Shown here one piece after another: positions 28,075 through 35,932 of a stretch of DNA of 64,000 nt. Position 1 is the stretch's first letter; each line of letters starts with the position of its first letter. A program made the position numbers and the translations under genes. The notes beneath the pieces were generated by a model. That model was given only the letters and a program-made list of their open reading frames with translations. It was not told where the DNA came from and made no database searches. This DNA comes from Terriglobales bacterium (GTDB lineage: Bacteria > Acidobacteriota > Terriglobia > Terriglobales > Acidobacteriaceae), in assembly GCA_035651655.1 (NCBI GenBank), contig DASRFG010000001.1:32001-96000 (forward strand). The letters run 5' to 3'.

Positions 28075-29316
28075 GTGGACGCCGAAGTAACGGTCAGCAA
28101 TTATCGGTGCTTCTCTGACGCCCCGATACGTTTTGCTTTAAAAAACGGGCTACAGGCCTTTGTCGGGGTCAATAACTCCGGGAAATCTTGCCTGCTACGA
28201 CTCTTTTACGGACTACGTAATATCTTTACAAATCTCAGCAGCAGTCAACGTGACGAATGTTTCCATCCGCAATGAGGGGAACGACGTGTTAGTGTCGAGA
28301 GCGGTATCGCCATCTCCCGTACCTCTTGTTGCGCTCAAGCCTGCTGCAGATCTCTTCTCTATTCTCACTAGAATGTTATATCTGGGCCCATTTCGGAATG
28401 CTGTCAACGTTGGCGGCAGTGGCGATTACTACGACATCCAAATCGGGCAGCCATTCATAATGAACTGGCGACGCTTAAAAACCGGCTACCAAAAGGAGCA
28501 AAGTGAATCGGGTCTGGCTTAATCCAATTCATCCTCGTGTTACTCAATTCGGCAATCAGGAAGCCAAGCTATATCCTCATCGACGAACCTGAGCTGAATC
28601 TGCATCCCTCCCTGCAAATTGACTTTCTGACGACGCTTGCGTCTTATGCAGAGCACGGGGTGCTGTTCGCTACACACAATTTGGGACTTGCTCGGGCTGT
28701 CTCGGACAGGGTCTATTCAGTACGACGCGTCGGGTCTGAGGGCCGGGAAGTCCGGGACTTTGCCGGAACGCCGGCACTGGCGGAGTTCTTGGGAGAGCTT
28801 GGCTTCAACGCGTATCAAGATCTCGGATTCGAAACCATCCTCTTGGTCGAAGGTCCAACGGACGTGACCTGCATTCAGCAACTTCTTCGTCTTTATCAAA
28901 AGGAGCACCAAATCGTGCTATTACAGCTCGGCGGAAGCTCCATGATTAATGGAGCGTGCGAAGCCCAGCTTTCGGAAATTAGCCGAATCTCTCAGCGCGT
29001 GTACGCTCTCATTGACAGCGAGCGTAGTCAAGCCGGAGAGCCGCTTGCCGCGGACAGGCAAGGCTTTACCGACCTATGCTCTAAGTTGAATATTCCATGT
29101 TGCGTTCTTGAGCGTGGCGCCATAGAAAACTATCTGTCAGAGCGCGCTATCAGAACTGTCAAGAATAGCGATAAGTATCGTGCCCTTGCCCCTTACCAAA
29201 AACTGAGGGATGTGGATCCAGCATGGGGAAAAAACGAGAACTGGAGAATCGCAAGACTGATGACGAAAGAGGATCTCGCCGACACCGACCTAAGAGTATT
29301 TTTGGACAAGTTGTAA
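28075..29316 (+). pseudogene. Decayed OLD-family ATPase/TOPRIM nuclease
   Basis: Three consecutive reading-frame pieces (28075-28275 frame 1; about 28240-28522 frame 2; about 28507-29316 frame 1) together spell an OLD-like protein. Piece 1 has the ABC-type Walker A FVGVNNSGKSCLLRLF. Piece 2 has MLYLGPFRNAVNVGG. Piece 3 has the Q-loop/signature region GSGLIQFILVLLN, Walker B YILIDEPELNLHP, the H-loop LFATHN and a C-terminal TOPRIM-like part (ILLVEGPTDV with its Glu, then ALIDSERS). Frames shift at about 28250 and 28505 and the expected segments between motifs are shorter than in intact relatives, so internal deletions are likely. Intact OLD proteins act in anti-phage defence or as partners of nucleases; this copy should be dead unless the third piece is expressed alone. 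Confidence 0.75.
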
Positions 29317-29330
29317 CGAGCTTGCTCTCG

Positions 29331-29467
29331 CAAATGACGGCAGGAACGATCAAAACTCGGGAGAATTGCCGCTGGCTTCGACTCGCCTGCAATAACCGTC
29401 TGAATGGGTTCAAGAAGGTAAGTGGTAGGCACGTGGGGACTCGAACCCCAGACCTCTACCGTGTCAA
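29331..29467 (-). repeat. Left copy of 137-bp direct repeat with 3' half of tRNA-Val (att relic)
   Basis: 29331-29467 aligns without gaps to 31995-32131, with roughly nine in ten bases identical by eye. The last 45 bases (29423-29467) are identical and equal the 3' half of the intact tRNA-Val(GAC) gene at 32087-32163, from the CCA end to the anticodon loop (GTGTCAA). After base 29467 the sequence leaves the tRNA. It is what integration of an element at the 3' end of a tRNA gene leaves behind. Translations across it (GTRTPDLYRV) are artefacts. Confidence 0.88.
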
Positions 29468-29631
29468 TTTTGAGGTCACAAACCTAAAAACCTTTGCCCA
29501 CCTACGTTTTCCGCAAAAACAGGCCCCCGAAGCGAACCTAAAATGCCGGGTTTTGATGGCGAATTGATGGCGAGTTTTGAACTTTCTTTACTACCCCATG
29601 GCTTGGGGTTTGCCGCAAAGCCACGCGTGGG

Positions 29632-29673
29632 TCGGGGAGAGAGGATTCGAACCTCCGACCTTCTGGTCCCGAA
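29632..29673 (-). tRNA. 3' half of tRNA-Pro(CGG), truncated relic
   Basis: Read on the minus strand it runs from the anticodon loop TTCGGGA (anticodon CGG) through CCAGA, a T-arm GGAGG-TTCGAAT-CCTCT and acceptor strand CTCCCCG plus discriminator A, followed by CCCA instead of CCA. The 5' half (D arm and 5' acceptor strand) is absent; the sequence upstream of the loop cannot pair with CCAGA. This is a fragment, not a working tRNA, and probably a second attachment-site relic. Confidence 0.75.
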
Positions 29674-29948
29674 GATCGGCCCGGTTTATCAAGTTGTTGA
29701 TTCGCTTAGCTCGGTTCTGCGTCGTTTTGCCGTTTGTTCGCTGGTTTTCGGCACTATTTGGACCCAAGTTGGACCCAAATTCTGACCCCCTGGTTTTCTG
29801 TTTGACCCCCTTTGATGGGAAAAGGGTAATGGGCGGTCGCATAAACTGAAGGAAGGCTTCGGTTCGGCTCTCTCGTCAGCACCTAACAGGGTGTCACATG
29901 AACGACGGGCTGAACAAGCGATTTTTGACAGAAGCGAGATAATGAGCC

Positions 29949-30893
29949 GTGGTCCAAAGCGTCTTGACTCTCCTATTCGTACTGGTGCTCTCGGCGTACG
30001 GTGTCGGGCAAGCCAGTTCGATTTCTGAAAACGACTACTGTGAATCGGCGATCGTCCCCTTGAGCGCCATCAGTGGTCGAAAGGTCATGCGGGATCTCCA
30101 GTCAGATGAGCTCGCGGTGAAAATCGGGGGACGTCCTGTTCCCATTAAATCGCTGACCTTCGATGAGCATCCACAGCGAGTGATCCTTTTTGTGGACACG
30201 AGTGGAAGCATGGCGACAGATTCATACCCCTCCGGTTCACGTTGGAGTTTCGCCCAACGTATCACCACTTTTGCTTTGGATACGATTCCACAAAATGCGT
30301 CAATCGCGTTGGTTACCTTCAATGAGAAAACGCAGCTAATTGGGTTTACCGGTCGAAAACAAATTGCTGCCGATATCACTGCTCTGAGTGATAAACAGGG
30401 AAAGGGTCGCACTGCGCTCTATGACGCTATACACGAGAGTGTGGCTTCACTCGGTGCCCCTAGGTTCGGGGACGCCGTTTATCTAGTTACCGATGGGGGT
30501 GACAACCACAGTCATGTGCAGTTCGGTCGCGTGCGGGACGAGCTAATTGCAAACCGAGTAAGAGCGTTCGTATTCCTAATTCGTGACACTGTTCCACAGA
30601 GCGAAGAGGAGTTTGCGGGTGTCACCCGGATGGAAGATCTAACTGTCAGAACGGGAGGATACCTCGTTTCTATTCCACGATTCGGGCTCGGCGATAAAGA
30701 ACAAGCTCTACTCCAACAAGTAAAGAGTTTGATTACCGACCAGCTCCAAGGGGCGTACCGACTGCAACTTGGACTATCAACGCCCCTGGTAAACAGGCAG
30801 TCTCTGAAGGTCTCCTTAGCAAGAGATCAGAAGCAGAAACTGAAGAGTGTGTACCTTAACTATCCGCGTACTATCGGGCCTTGTTCGTTTTAG
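29949..30893 (+). CDS. Secreted vWA-domain protein
   Basis: 314 aa from a GTG start. A signal peptide (VLTLLFVLVLSAYGVGQASS) is followed by a short beta-rich part and a von Willebrand factor A domain from about residue 75 to 265. The MIDAS metal site is intact: DTSGS at 83-87, the Thr in KGRTALYDAI and the acidic VTDGGDNHSH. Such acidobacterial vWA proteins are exported and bind ligands through a divalent metal; no partner is known. It sits in the tRNA-Val island between attachment relics, followed by DUF2277. Base composition is lower in GC than the core genes. Confidence 0.8.
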   Translation: MVQSVLTLLFVLVLSAYGVGQASSISENDYCESAIVPLSAISGRKVMRDLQSDELAVKIGGRPVPIKSLTFDEHPQRVILFVDTSGSMATDSYPSGSRWSFAQRITTFALDTIPQNASIALVTFNEKTQLIGFTGRKQIAADITALSDKQGKGRTALYDAIHESVASLGAPRFGDAVYLVTDGGDNHSHVQFGRVRDELIANRVRAFVFLIRDTVPQSEEEFAGVTRMEDLTVRTGGYLVSIPRFGLGDKEQALLQQVKSLITDQLQGAYRLQLGLSTPLVNRQSLKVSLARDQKQKLKSVYLNYPRTIGPCSF

Positions 30894-30962
30894 TAAATAG
30901 TTTTCGGTCCCGACAGTGTTCCCAGTCCATTTTGGCGTTCCGAGAGCTTGAGGTAACAGTAA

Positions 30963-31232
30963 ATGTGCAGGAATATCAAGAAGCTTTTCAACTTTGATCC
31001 GCCCGTTGCTTCCGAGGAGATTCGAGCTGCTTCGCTTCAGTTCGTAAGAAAAATCAGCGGTTTTAACAAGCCGTCTAAGGCAAACGAAGGCTCATTCCTG
31101 GCCGCAGTTGATGAAATAGCCGAGATCTCGACTCGCCTTCTCAGCTCGCTCCAAACGAATGCGTCGCCGAGGAATCGAGAAGAAGAGGCCGCACGAGCGA
31201 AAGCTCGCGCCGCAGAGAGATTCGGCGTTTGA
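30963..31232 (+). CDS. DUF2277 family protein
   Basis: 89 aa, the full length of this small family. It starts MCRNIKKLFNFDPPVASEEI and continues AASLQFVRKISGFNKPSKAN, ending EEEAARAKARAAERFG, all family hallmarks. DUF2277 is a helical, cytoplasmic protein of unknown function found in actinobacteria, chloroflexi and acidobacteria, usually in the core chromosome. Its presence inside a tRNA island is slightly unusual. It is 69 bases after the vWA gene on the same strand. Confidence 0.88.
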   Translation: MCRNIKKLFNFDPPVASEEIRAASLQFVRKISGFNKPSKANEGSFLAAVDEIAEISTRLLSSLQTNASPRNREEEAARAKARAAERFGV

Positions 31233-31287
31233 TCTTCATTTCCACGCGCAAAGTGTGAGGGAAGGCGGCAAATGGCATAGGAGATGA

Positions 31288-31866
31288 ATGCTGTTTCCAG
31301 CGCTACTCTTGCTGATCATTGTCGATGTGTGTTCATTCTGCATTCAACCCGTGCGAACGGCAGGTGTTCCGATGCTCGACAAATATTCGGTCCGAGCGCG
31401 GCATGTGATCTTTATTGCCCGCCTCGTGGCCGGACAACGCGGCGCAAAAGCTATTGGGGTGGACGATCTTATAATGGCTTTTCTCCTTGAAGATCAGGGA
31501 GATGCCAACAACATATTGTCAGGAATTTTGTCAGGAATTCCTGAGTTTCGCCGCCTTAAGTTTGAAAATCATCCGCGCTTTTTTGATTCGAATTTGGCCG
31601 TTGACTTACTTACTAAAATGCAAGGACTTCTCTCACGAAAGACGCCTATCTCTACAGCTATAGACCTCCCCTTTTCCCGACGTGCCGCTACTATGATGAG
31701 GGTGGCACGATCCTTCGCAGACAACTCTTTGAAGAAACAGGTTGAGCCATTACATCTCCTGGCCGCCGCTACTCAAGACCGATCGAGCCAAATCGCTCAA
31801 ATCCTCAGAGAAACAGGAATCACTCAAGAGAGAGTCTTATCGGCAATCGGTCAGGCACCGAATTGA
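31288..31866 (+). CDS. Clp N-terminal-domain-like protein without ATPase
   Basis: 192 aa. AGGAG (31279-31283) four bases ahead supports the ATG at 31288, which opens a hydrophobic leader (LFPALLLLIIVDVCSFCIQP); a second ATG at 31372 would give a soluble protein starting MLDKYSVRARHVIFIARLVA. Two Clp-N-type repeats are visible: about 29-80 (QRGAKAIGVDDLIMAFLLED) and about 128-190 (FSRRAATMMRVARSFADNSL, PLHLLAAATQD). In ClpA/B/C this fold binds substrates and adaptors; here no AAA+ domain follows. Similar acidobacterial Clp-N-only proteins exist; role unknown. Last gene of the island before the tRNA-Val repeat. Confidence 0.75.
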   Translation: MLFPALLLLIIVDVCSFCIQPVRTAGVPMLDKYSVRARHVIFIARLVAGQRGAKAIGVDDLIMAFLLEDQGDANNILSGILSGIPEFRRLKFENHPRFFDSNLAVDLLTKMQGLLSRKTPISTAIDLPFSRRAATMMRVARSFADNSLKKQVEPLHLLAAATQDRSSQIAQILRETGITQERVLSAIGQAPN

Positions 31867-32086
31867 GCCCGAGATACAGCATCACGAGTCTCAACATTGA
31901 TAATTTTGAGATCACAACACTAAAAACCTTTGCCCACCCATGCTTTTCCGCAAACTAGTACGTGGGAACACCGCTGAAACTTTCCGTTTGATGGCAAATG
32001 ATGTCAGAAACGATCAAAACTCGGGAGAATTACCGCTGGCTTCGATTCGGCTGCAATGACCCTCTGAATGGATTCAAGAAGATAGA
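31867..32086. other. Right junction of the tRNA-Val island
   Basis: Non-coding. 31902-31994 resembles 29466-29577 (AATTTTGAG, CTAAAAACCTTTGCCCACC, TTTTCCGCAAA shared), and 31995-32086 is the tRNA-external part of the 137-bp repeat (CGATCAAAACTCGGGAGAAT shared). Nothing codes for protein here. Confidence 0.7.
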
Positions 32087-32163
32087 TGGTAGGCACGTGG
32101 GGACTCGAACCCCAGACCTCTACCGTGTCAAGGTAGCGCTCTAACCAACTGAGCTACGCGCCT
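32087..32163 (-). tRNA. tRNA-Val(GAC), intact
   Basis: On the minus strand: acceptor AGGCGCG, TA, D-arm GCTC-AGTTGGTTA-GAGC, anticodon stem-loop CTACC-TTGACAC-GGTAG (anticodon GAC), variable AGGTC, T-arm TGGGG-TTCGAGT-CCCCA, acceptor CGTGCCT, discriminator A and an encoded CCA (32089-32087). All stems pair, with one G-T in the acceptor. It is the attachment site of the island on its left; a copy of its 3' half is at 29423-29467. Confidence 0.96.
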
Positions 32164-32211
32164 ACGGGACTCGATTATTGTACTGGGCGAGCCTGCGCGC
32201 GGGCAACGAAC

Positions 32212-32628
32212 TTGCGCGCCGCACTTGCAAAGCTGGCCAGCGGCAGGGAGAATTCCCTTGTGCTGCCGCAGAAACCCCACAAATCGCAAAACACTCCCGG
32301 CGCGGATTCAGTAGGCGAGGGACCATTCCAACCGGGAGTGATGGTGCTGGTCAGCCTGGGCGAGCCGCGGGAAAAATTCTGGGGAGTAGTCGTGGCACTC
32401 AGCCCGGCCGGTTTGAGCATCCGCGGAATTGATTTGCAGTCGTTTGATGATTCCGCGGCCATGGTCAAATCCGACGAACCGTTCACACCGACTTCGGTGT
32501 TTTTCCCTATGCACCGCGTGGAACGCATTGAGCTGGATACGAATTCCGGCGGTGTCCCATCATTAAGCGAGCGTTTCACTACGCGCACCGGGCGCGATCC
32601 TGCCAGTCTGTTTGGGGCTGGCGAGTGA
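32212..32628 (+). CDS. Conserved hypothetical protein upstream of pgsA
   Basis: 138 aa if the TTG at 32212 is used; the conserved-looking part starts near residue 38 (FQPGVMVLVSLGEPREKFWG) and an ATG at 32341 is also possible, so the start is uncertain. It continues GLSIRGIDLQSFDDSAAM, FFPMHRVERIELD and RFTTRTG. I do not know a family name; the style (short, one beta-rich domain, GEP-REKFWG) is what acidobacterial conserved hypotheticals show. Its stop overlaps the GTG start of the phosphatidyltransferase gene (GTGAGC), so the two are translationally coupled. Confidence 0.65.
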   Translation: MRAALAKLASGRENSLVLPQKPHKSQNTPGADSVGEGPFQPGVMVLVSLGEPREKFWGVVVALSPAGLSIRGIDLQSFDDSAAMVKSDEPFTPTSVFFPMHRVERIELDTNSGGVPSLSERFTTRTGRDPASLFGAGE

Positions 32629-33212
32629 GCAAAGGAGAAGATGTGAGGCGTCTGCTCACTGCACCCAACCAGCTCACCCTGATGCGCATGATGTTCCTGC
32701 CTTTCATCATTATTAGCCTGCTGGGGCGCAATTACGGCTGGGCATTAGGATTATTCGTCCTGGCCGGCTTCAGTGACGGGTTGGATGGCCTGCTGGCACG
32801 CCGCCTTCATCAGCAGACCATGCTCGGGCAGTACCTCGATCCGATCGCTGACAAACTGCTGCTCAGCAGCATGTTTCTGGTCCTCTCCATCCTGCACAAG
32901 ATCCCGTGGAAATTTACCGTTTTAGTGTTCAGCCGCGACATTTCCATCTTGGTGGCAAGCGCGGTGTTATATGCCATAGTCGGATTGCGCGATTTCAGCC
33001 CCAGCATATTCGGCAAAGCCAACACCACGGCGCAGGTGGCGGCGGTCTTTTTTGTGATGTTGCAGGATGTCTATCCGGCAAGCTGGGTAGCGTATGCGCG
33101 CTTCTTTTTTCTGTGGGCCACGTTTGCCTTTACCATCATTTCCGCGGCCCATTACGTGCTGCTGGTGGGAGAGAGGCTGCACCGGATTGCTGCCGCAAGA
33201 CCGCCCGCTTAA
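32625..33212 (+). CDS. CDP-alcohol phosphatidyltransferase (PgsA-like)
   Basis: 195-aa inner-membrane enzyme with about five to six TM segments. The family signature D-G-x2-A-R-x8-G-x3-D-x3-D is complete: SDGLDGLLARRLHQQTMLG followed by QYLDPIADK. It probably makes phosphatidylglycerol-phosphate from CDP-diacylglycerol and glycerol-3-P, since the N-terminus TAPNQLTLMRMMFLPFIII is PgsA-like, though other polar headgroups cannot be excluded. The GTG start overlaps the preceding stop by four bases. Upstream of cysS by 111 bases. Confidence 0.85.
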   Translation: MSKGEDVRRLLTAPNQLTLMRMMFLPFIIISLLGRNYGWALGLFVLAGFSDGLDGLLARRLHQQTMLGQYLDPIADKLLLSSMFLVLSILHKIPWKFTVLVFSRDISILVASAVLYAIVGLRDFSPSIFGKANTTAQVAAVFFVMLQDVYPASWVAYARFFFLWATFAFTIISAAHYVLLVGERLHRIAAARPPA

Positions 33213-33323
33213 TCGCGGCGAGCACTCGCGGATTTGACCCTTTTTCGCGCCCACCCCTAGAATCAAGCTTCTGCGGATTAAGATTCAGCGAATCGCGACT
33301 CTGCGCTCCAACGCACTTTCAAT

Positions 33324-34808
33324 ATGGCACTGCACCTTTTTAATACGCTTTCTGGCGCAATAGAGGAGTTTGCGCCGATGGAGGACCAGCTTATCCGCAT
33401 GTACGCTTGCGGTCCCACGGTGTACGACTACGGCCACATCGGAAACTTCCGCACCTTCGTGGCGGTGGACGTGCTGCGCCGGTTTCTGCGGCAGAGCGGC
33501 TTCAAATTGCGCCATGTCATGAACATTACCGATGTGGAGGACAAGATCATCCGCAACGCTGCCGCTGCCGGGCTCAGCGTGCGCGAGTACACCGCCAAGT
33601 ACGAACAGGCATTCCTGGAGGACATAGACAGCATCAACGTGGAACGGCCGGAGCTAGCGCGCGCCACCGATCACATTCCCGAGATGGCGAAGTTCATAGC
33701 CCAACTTGTGGACAAAGGATTCGCCTACCGTACGGACGATGGTTCTTATTACTTCCGCATAGCCAGGTTTCCCGGATACGGCAAACTGTCGAAGAAGGAT
33801 TTTGCTGGAATCGAAGCTGGGGCGCGCGTGGACGTGGACGAATATGAAAAGGACAATGCGCGTGATTTTGCCTTGTGGAAGGCTCCCAAGCCGGGTGAAG
33901 CGCAGTGGCAGACGCAAATCGGCCCCGGCAGGCCAGGGTGGCACATCGAGTGCTCAGTGATGTCAATGAAGTTTCTGGGCGATACTTTCGATCTGCACGC
34001 CGGCGGTGAGGACTTGATTTTTCCCCACCACGAAAATGAAATCGCTCAGTCTGAGGCGCTCACCGGGAAGCCTTTCGTGCGTTTCTGGTTCCACGTGCGG
34101 TTTTTGCTGGTCGAAGGCGAGAAGATGTCGAAGAGTCTCGGCAACTTCTACACCCTGCGTGATCTGGTGCTCAAGGGCCATAAGCCCTCTTCGGTTCGCT
34201 TCCTGCTGGCATCAGGGCATTACCGCACCCAGCTGAATTTCACCTTCGCGGCGCTGAAACAGGCGGCAAACTCAGTGGAGCGGCTGCGCAATTTCCGGCT
34301 GCGTTTGCGGAGTGGACAGTTTCCCTCCGGCGCGAGCGGCAGCATGGCCCAGCTCGCCGACGAAACCATCAGCAAGATGCATTTAGCCCTCTCTGACGAC
34401 CTCAACGCTCCCCAGGCACTCGCGGCAATATTCGAAATGGTGCGGCAAGCCAACGCAGCCGCCGATGCGGGCCAGCTTAGGGCCAGCGACGTTCCCGCGC
34501 TCGAGCAGGCGCTGGAAAAATTCGATGATATCTTTGCCGTGCTCAAGGATGACGATGCGGCGAAGATTCGGCGCATTCTCGATTGGGCAAAAACCGAAAA
34601 CAAGCTGCAAGACGCAGCGCAAGAGCTGGTCGCCGGGGCGCGGTCCAACGGTCTACCCGACGAAGAGGTCAATCATTTGGTAGCCGAGCACGAACGGGCT
34701 CGCAAATCCCGGGACTTCGCCAGATCGGATGCCATTCGCACCCAGCTCGCCGAAGCCGGGATCCTGGTGGAGAACACCAAGCAGGGCGTGCGCTGGAAGC
34801 GGAAGTGA
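33324..34808 (+). CDS. cysS: Cysteinyl-tRNA synthetase
   Basis: 494-aa class I synthetase. The HIGH-type motif is YDYGHIGNFRTF right after the zinc-site Cys in MYACGPTVYD; the second zinc cluster region is GRPGWHIECSVMS and HHENEIAQSEA; KMSKS is at about 271-275 (GEKMSKSLGNFYTL). The DALR/anticodon-binding C-terminus follows. E. coli CysS is 461 aa; the extra residues lie in the C-terminal helical part (about 330-345, GQFPSGASGS, and near 425-440). Promoter expected in the 111-base gap after the phosphatidyltransferase. Confidence 0.96.
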   Translation: MALHLFNTLSGAIEEFAPMEDQLIRMYACGPTVYDYGHIGNFRTFVAVDVLRRFLRQSGFKLRHVMNITDVEDKIIRNAAAAGLSVREYTAKYEQAFLEDIDSINVERPELARATDHIPEMAKFIAQLVDKGFAYRTDDGSYYFRIARFPGYGKLSKKDFAGIEAGARVDVDEYEKDNARDFALWKAPKPGEAQWQTQIGPGRPGWHIECSVMSMKFLGDTFDLHAGGEDLIFPHHENEIAQSEALTGKPFVRFWFHVRFLLVEGEKMSKSLGNFYTLRDLVLKGHKPSSVRFLLASGHYRTQLNFTFAALKQAANSVERLRNFRLRLRSGQFPSGASGSMAQLADETISKMHLALSDDLNAPQALAAIFEMVRQANAAADAGQLRASDVPALEQALEKFDDIFAVLKDDDAAKIRRILDWAKTENKLQDAAQELVAGARSNGLPDEEVNHLVAEHERARKSRDFARSDAIRTQLAEAGILVENTKQGVRWKRK

Positions 34809-34883
34809 CGCCGCACGAGCAGCTCTGTACTTTGTTAGAATCGGGAGTTTCTTATCCAGCATCTGAACTTACCGGAGGGAATC

Positions 34884-35531
34884 ATGGCTCACGAAGTACC
34901 ACCATTGCCGTATGACTACTCAGCCCTCGAACCCTATATTGACACTCAGACCATGCATTTGCACCACGACGCGCACCATGCCGCGTATGTGAAGAACCTC
35001 AATGCCGCTCTCGAGAAACACCCCGAATTGCAAAGCAAGTCCGCCGATGAACTCCTAAAGAACATCAACAGCGTGCCCGAAGATATCCGTACCGCGGTCC
35101 GCAATCACGGCGGCGGCCACGTCAACCACAGCATGTTCTGGAAGATCATGAAGCCCAAAGGCGGCGGTGAGCCCACGGGCAAGTTGGCCGACGAGATCAA
35201 AAAGACATTCGGCAACTTTGCCGACTTTAAAAAGCAATTCGAAGAGGCGGGGACTAAAGTCTTCGGAAGCGGCTGGGTATGGCTGGCTCGCGCTTCCAGC
35301 GGCAAGATTCAGATAGTCACCACTCCCAACCAGAATAGTCCGCTCTCTGATGGTCAGTTCCCGATCATGGGCAACGACGTGTGGGAGCACGCCTACTATC
35401 TGAAGTACCAGAACCGCCGGCCCGAGTACCTATCAGCCTGGTGGAACGTTGTGAACTGGGACGAGATCAACCAGCGCTTCGAACACAGCCAGCTTGGCGC
35501 CACCCGCGAACCAGCACTGGCCAGCCGCTGA
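34884..35531 (+). CDS. Superoxide dismutase, Fe/Mn type
   Basis: 215 aa; dismutes superoxide. Metal ligands are visible: first His in [14 protein letters not shown], second in [13 protein letters not shown], Asp and last His in [20 protein letters not shown]. The DVWEHAYY motif and VNHSMFW fit Mn- or cambialistic SODs (Gly-Gly-Gly-His near the second ligand is a Mn-type feature), but metal choice is not certain. No signal peptide, so cytoplasmic. GGAGGGAATC precedes the ATG. A strong terminator follows the gene. Confidence 0.94.
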   Translation: MAHEVPPLPYDYSALEPYIDTQTMHLHHDAHHAAYVKNLNAALEKHPELQSKSADELLKNINSVPEDIRTAVRNHGGGHVNHSMFWKIMKPKGGGEPTGKLADEIKKTFGNFADFKKQFEEAGTKVFGSGWVWLARASSGKIQIVTTPNQNSPLSDGQFPIMGNDVWEHAYYLKYQNRRPEYLSAWWNVVNWDEINQRFEHSQLGATREPALASR

Positions 35532-35553
35532 GTTAGACCCGTTTTCTCCACGG

Positions 35554-35591
35554 GGGCGCACTCGGATTCTTTCCGTGGTGCGCCCTTTTTT
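35554..35591 (+). terminator. Rho-independent terminator after the SOD gene
   Basis: GGGCGCAC (35554-35561) pairs with GTGCGCCC (35578-35585) across 16 bases and is followed by six T (35586-35591). An alternative inner/outer pairing CCACGG/CCGTGG (35548-35553/35573-35578) overlaps. This is the clearest intrinsic terminator in the window. Confidence 0.85.
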
Positions 35592-35932
35592 GTTCGTACC
35601 TCCAGGTTTTTCTACCTGAAACTCGTGTCATCTGTGGGTGAGATCTACATACCCGGTGCATTTCCTGTGCGCTCGATGTGAATATTTTGCCGACACGATT
35701 TGTCTTCCACGCTCTTCTGCCACGCATTCTGAAAAATCCCTTTGTTTTTCCAGCTGCTTCCACCTTCTACTCTGCTTTTTATAGCGCTGGAACTCCATGC
35801 ATGTCCTGGATAAAATTTTTTTCTGGTTGCACCTTCTTCGGGATTGACTCTCCACGATTTCTGGTACATTGCTCGCACTTGCTCGCGTCACGTCACTCAC
35901 AAACTCAATCAGCCCTCACCCAGGATGACGAA
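35592..35932. other. AT-richer intergenic stretch, no gene supported
   Basis: About 340 bases between the SOD terminator and the start of the 102-aa gene. The reading frame of that gene is open through most of it, but the translation is Phe/Ser/His-rich, unlike the downstream protein. It has a T- and C-rich character (e.g. TTCTACTCTGCTTTTTATAG). I expect a promoter here but cannot place it. Confidence 0.5.

Larger units (their letters stand above)
29317..29948. other. Non-coding accessory junction region
   Basis: 632 bases with no gene. From left to right: the tRNA-Val repeat (29331-29467); a segment starting AATTTTGAGGTCACAAACC (29465-29577) that recurs with changes at 31902-31995; the tRNA-Pro half (29632-29673); a stretch with GGACCCAAGTTGGACCCAAA and TTTGACCCCCTTTGATGGG; then the probable promoter and leader of the vWA gene. 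I see no intact integrase. Confidence 0.7.

Noticed and set aside
29690-29800. Possible integrase C-terminus on the minus strand (FGSNLGPNSAEN)
   Set aside because: Only about 30 codons with no catalytic residue; resemblance to integrase ends is from memory and too weak to annotate. A tyrosine-recombinase HMM would decide.
29223-29842. Frames containing GTRTPDLYRV, GERIRTSDLLVPK or KVGGSNPLSP
   Set aside because: These are well-known false proteins from tRNA 3' halves (Val and Pro here), not genes.
35678-35932. N-terminal extension of the 102-aa gene to an ATG at 35678
   Set aside because: The extra 85 residues are low-complexity Phe/Ser/His-rich and the GTG at 35933 follows a reasonable RBS.
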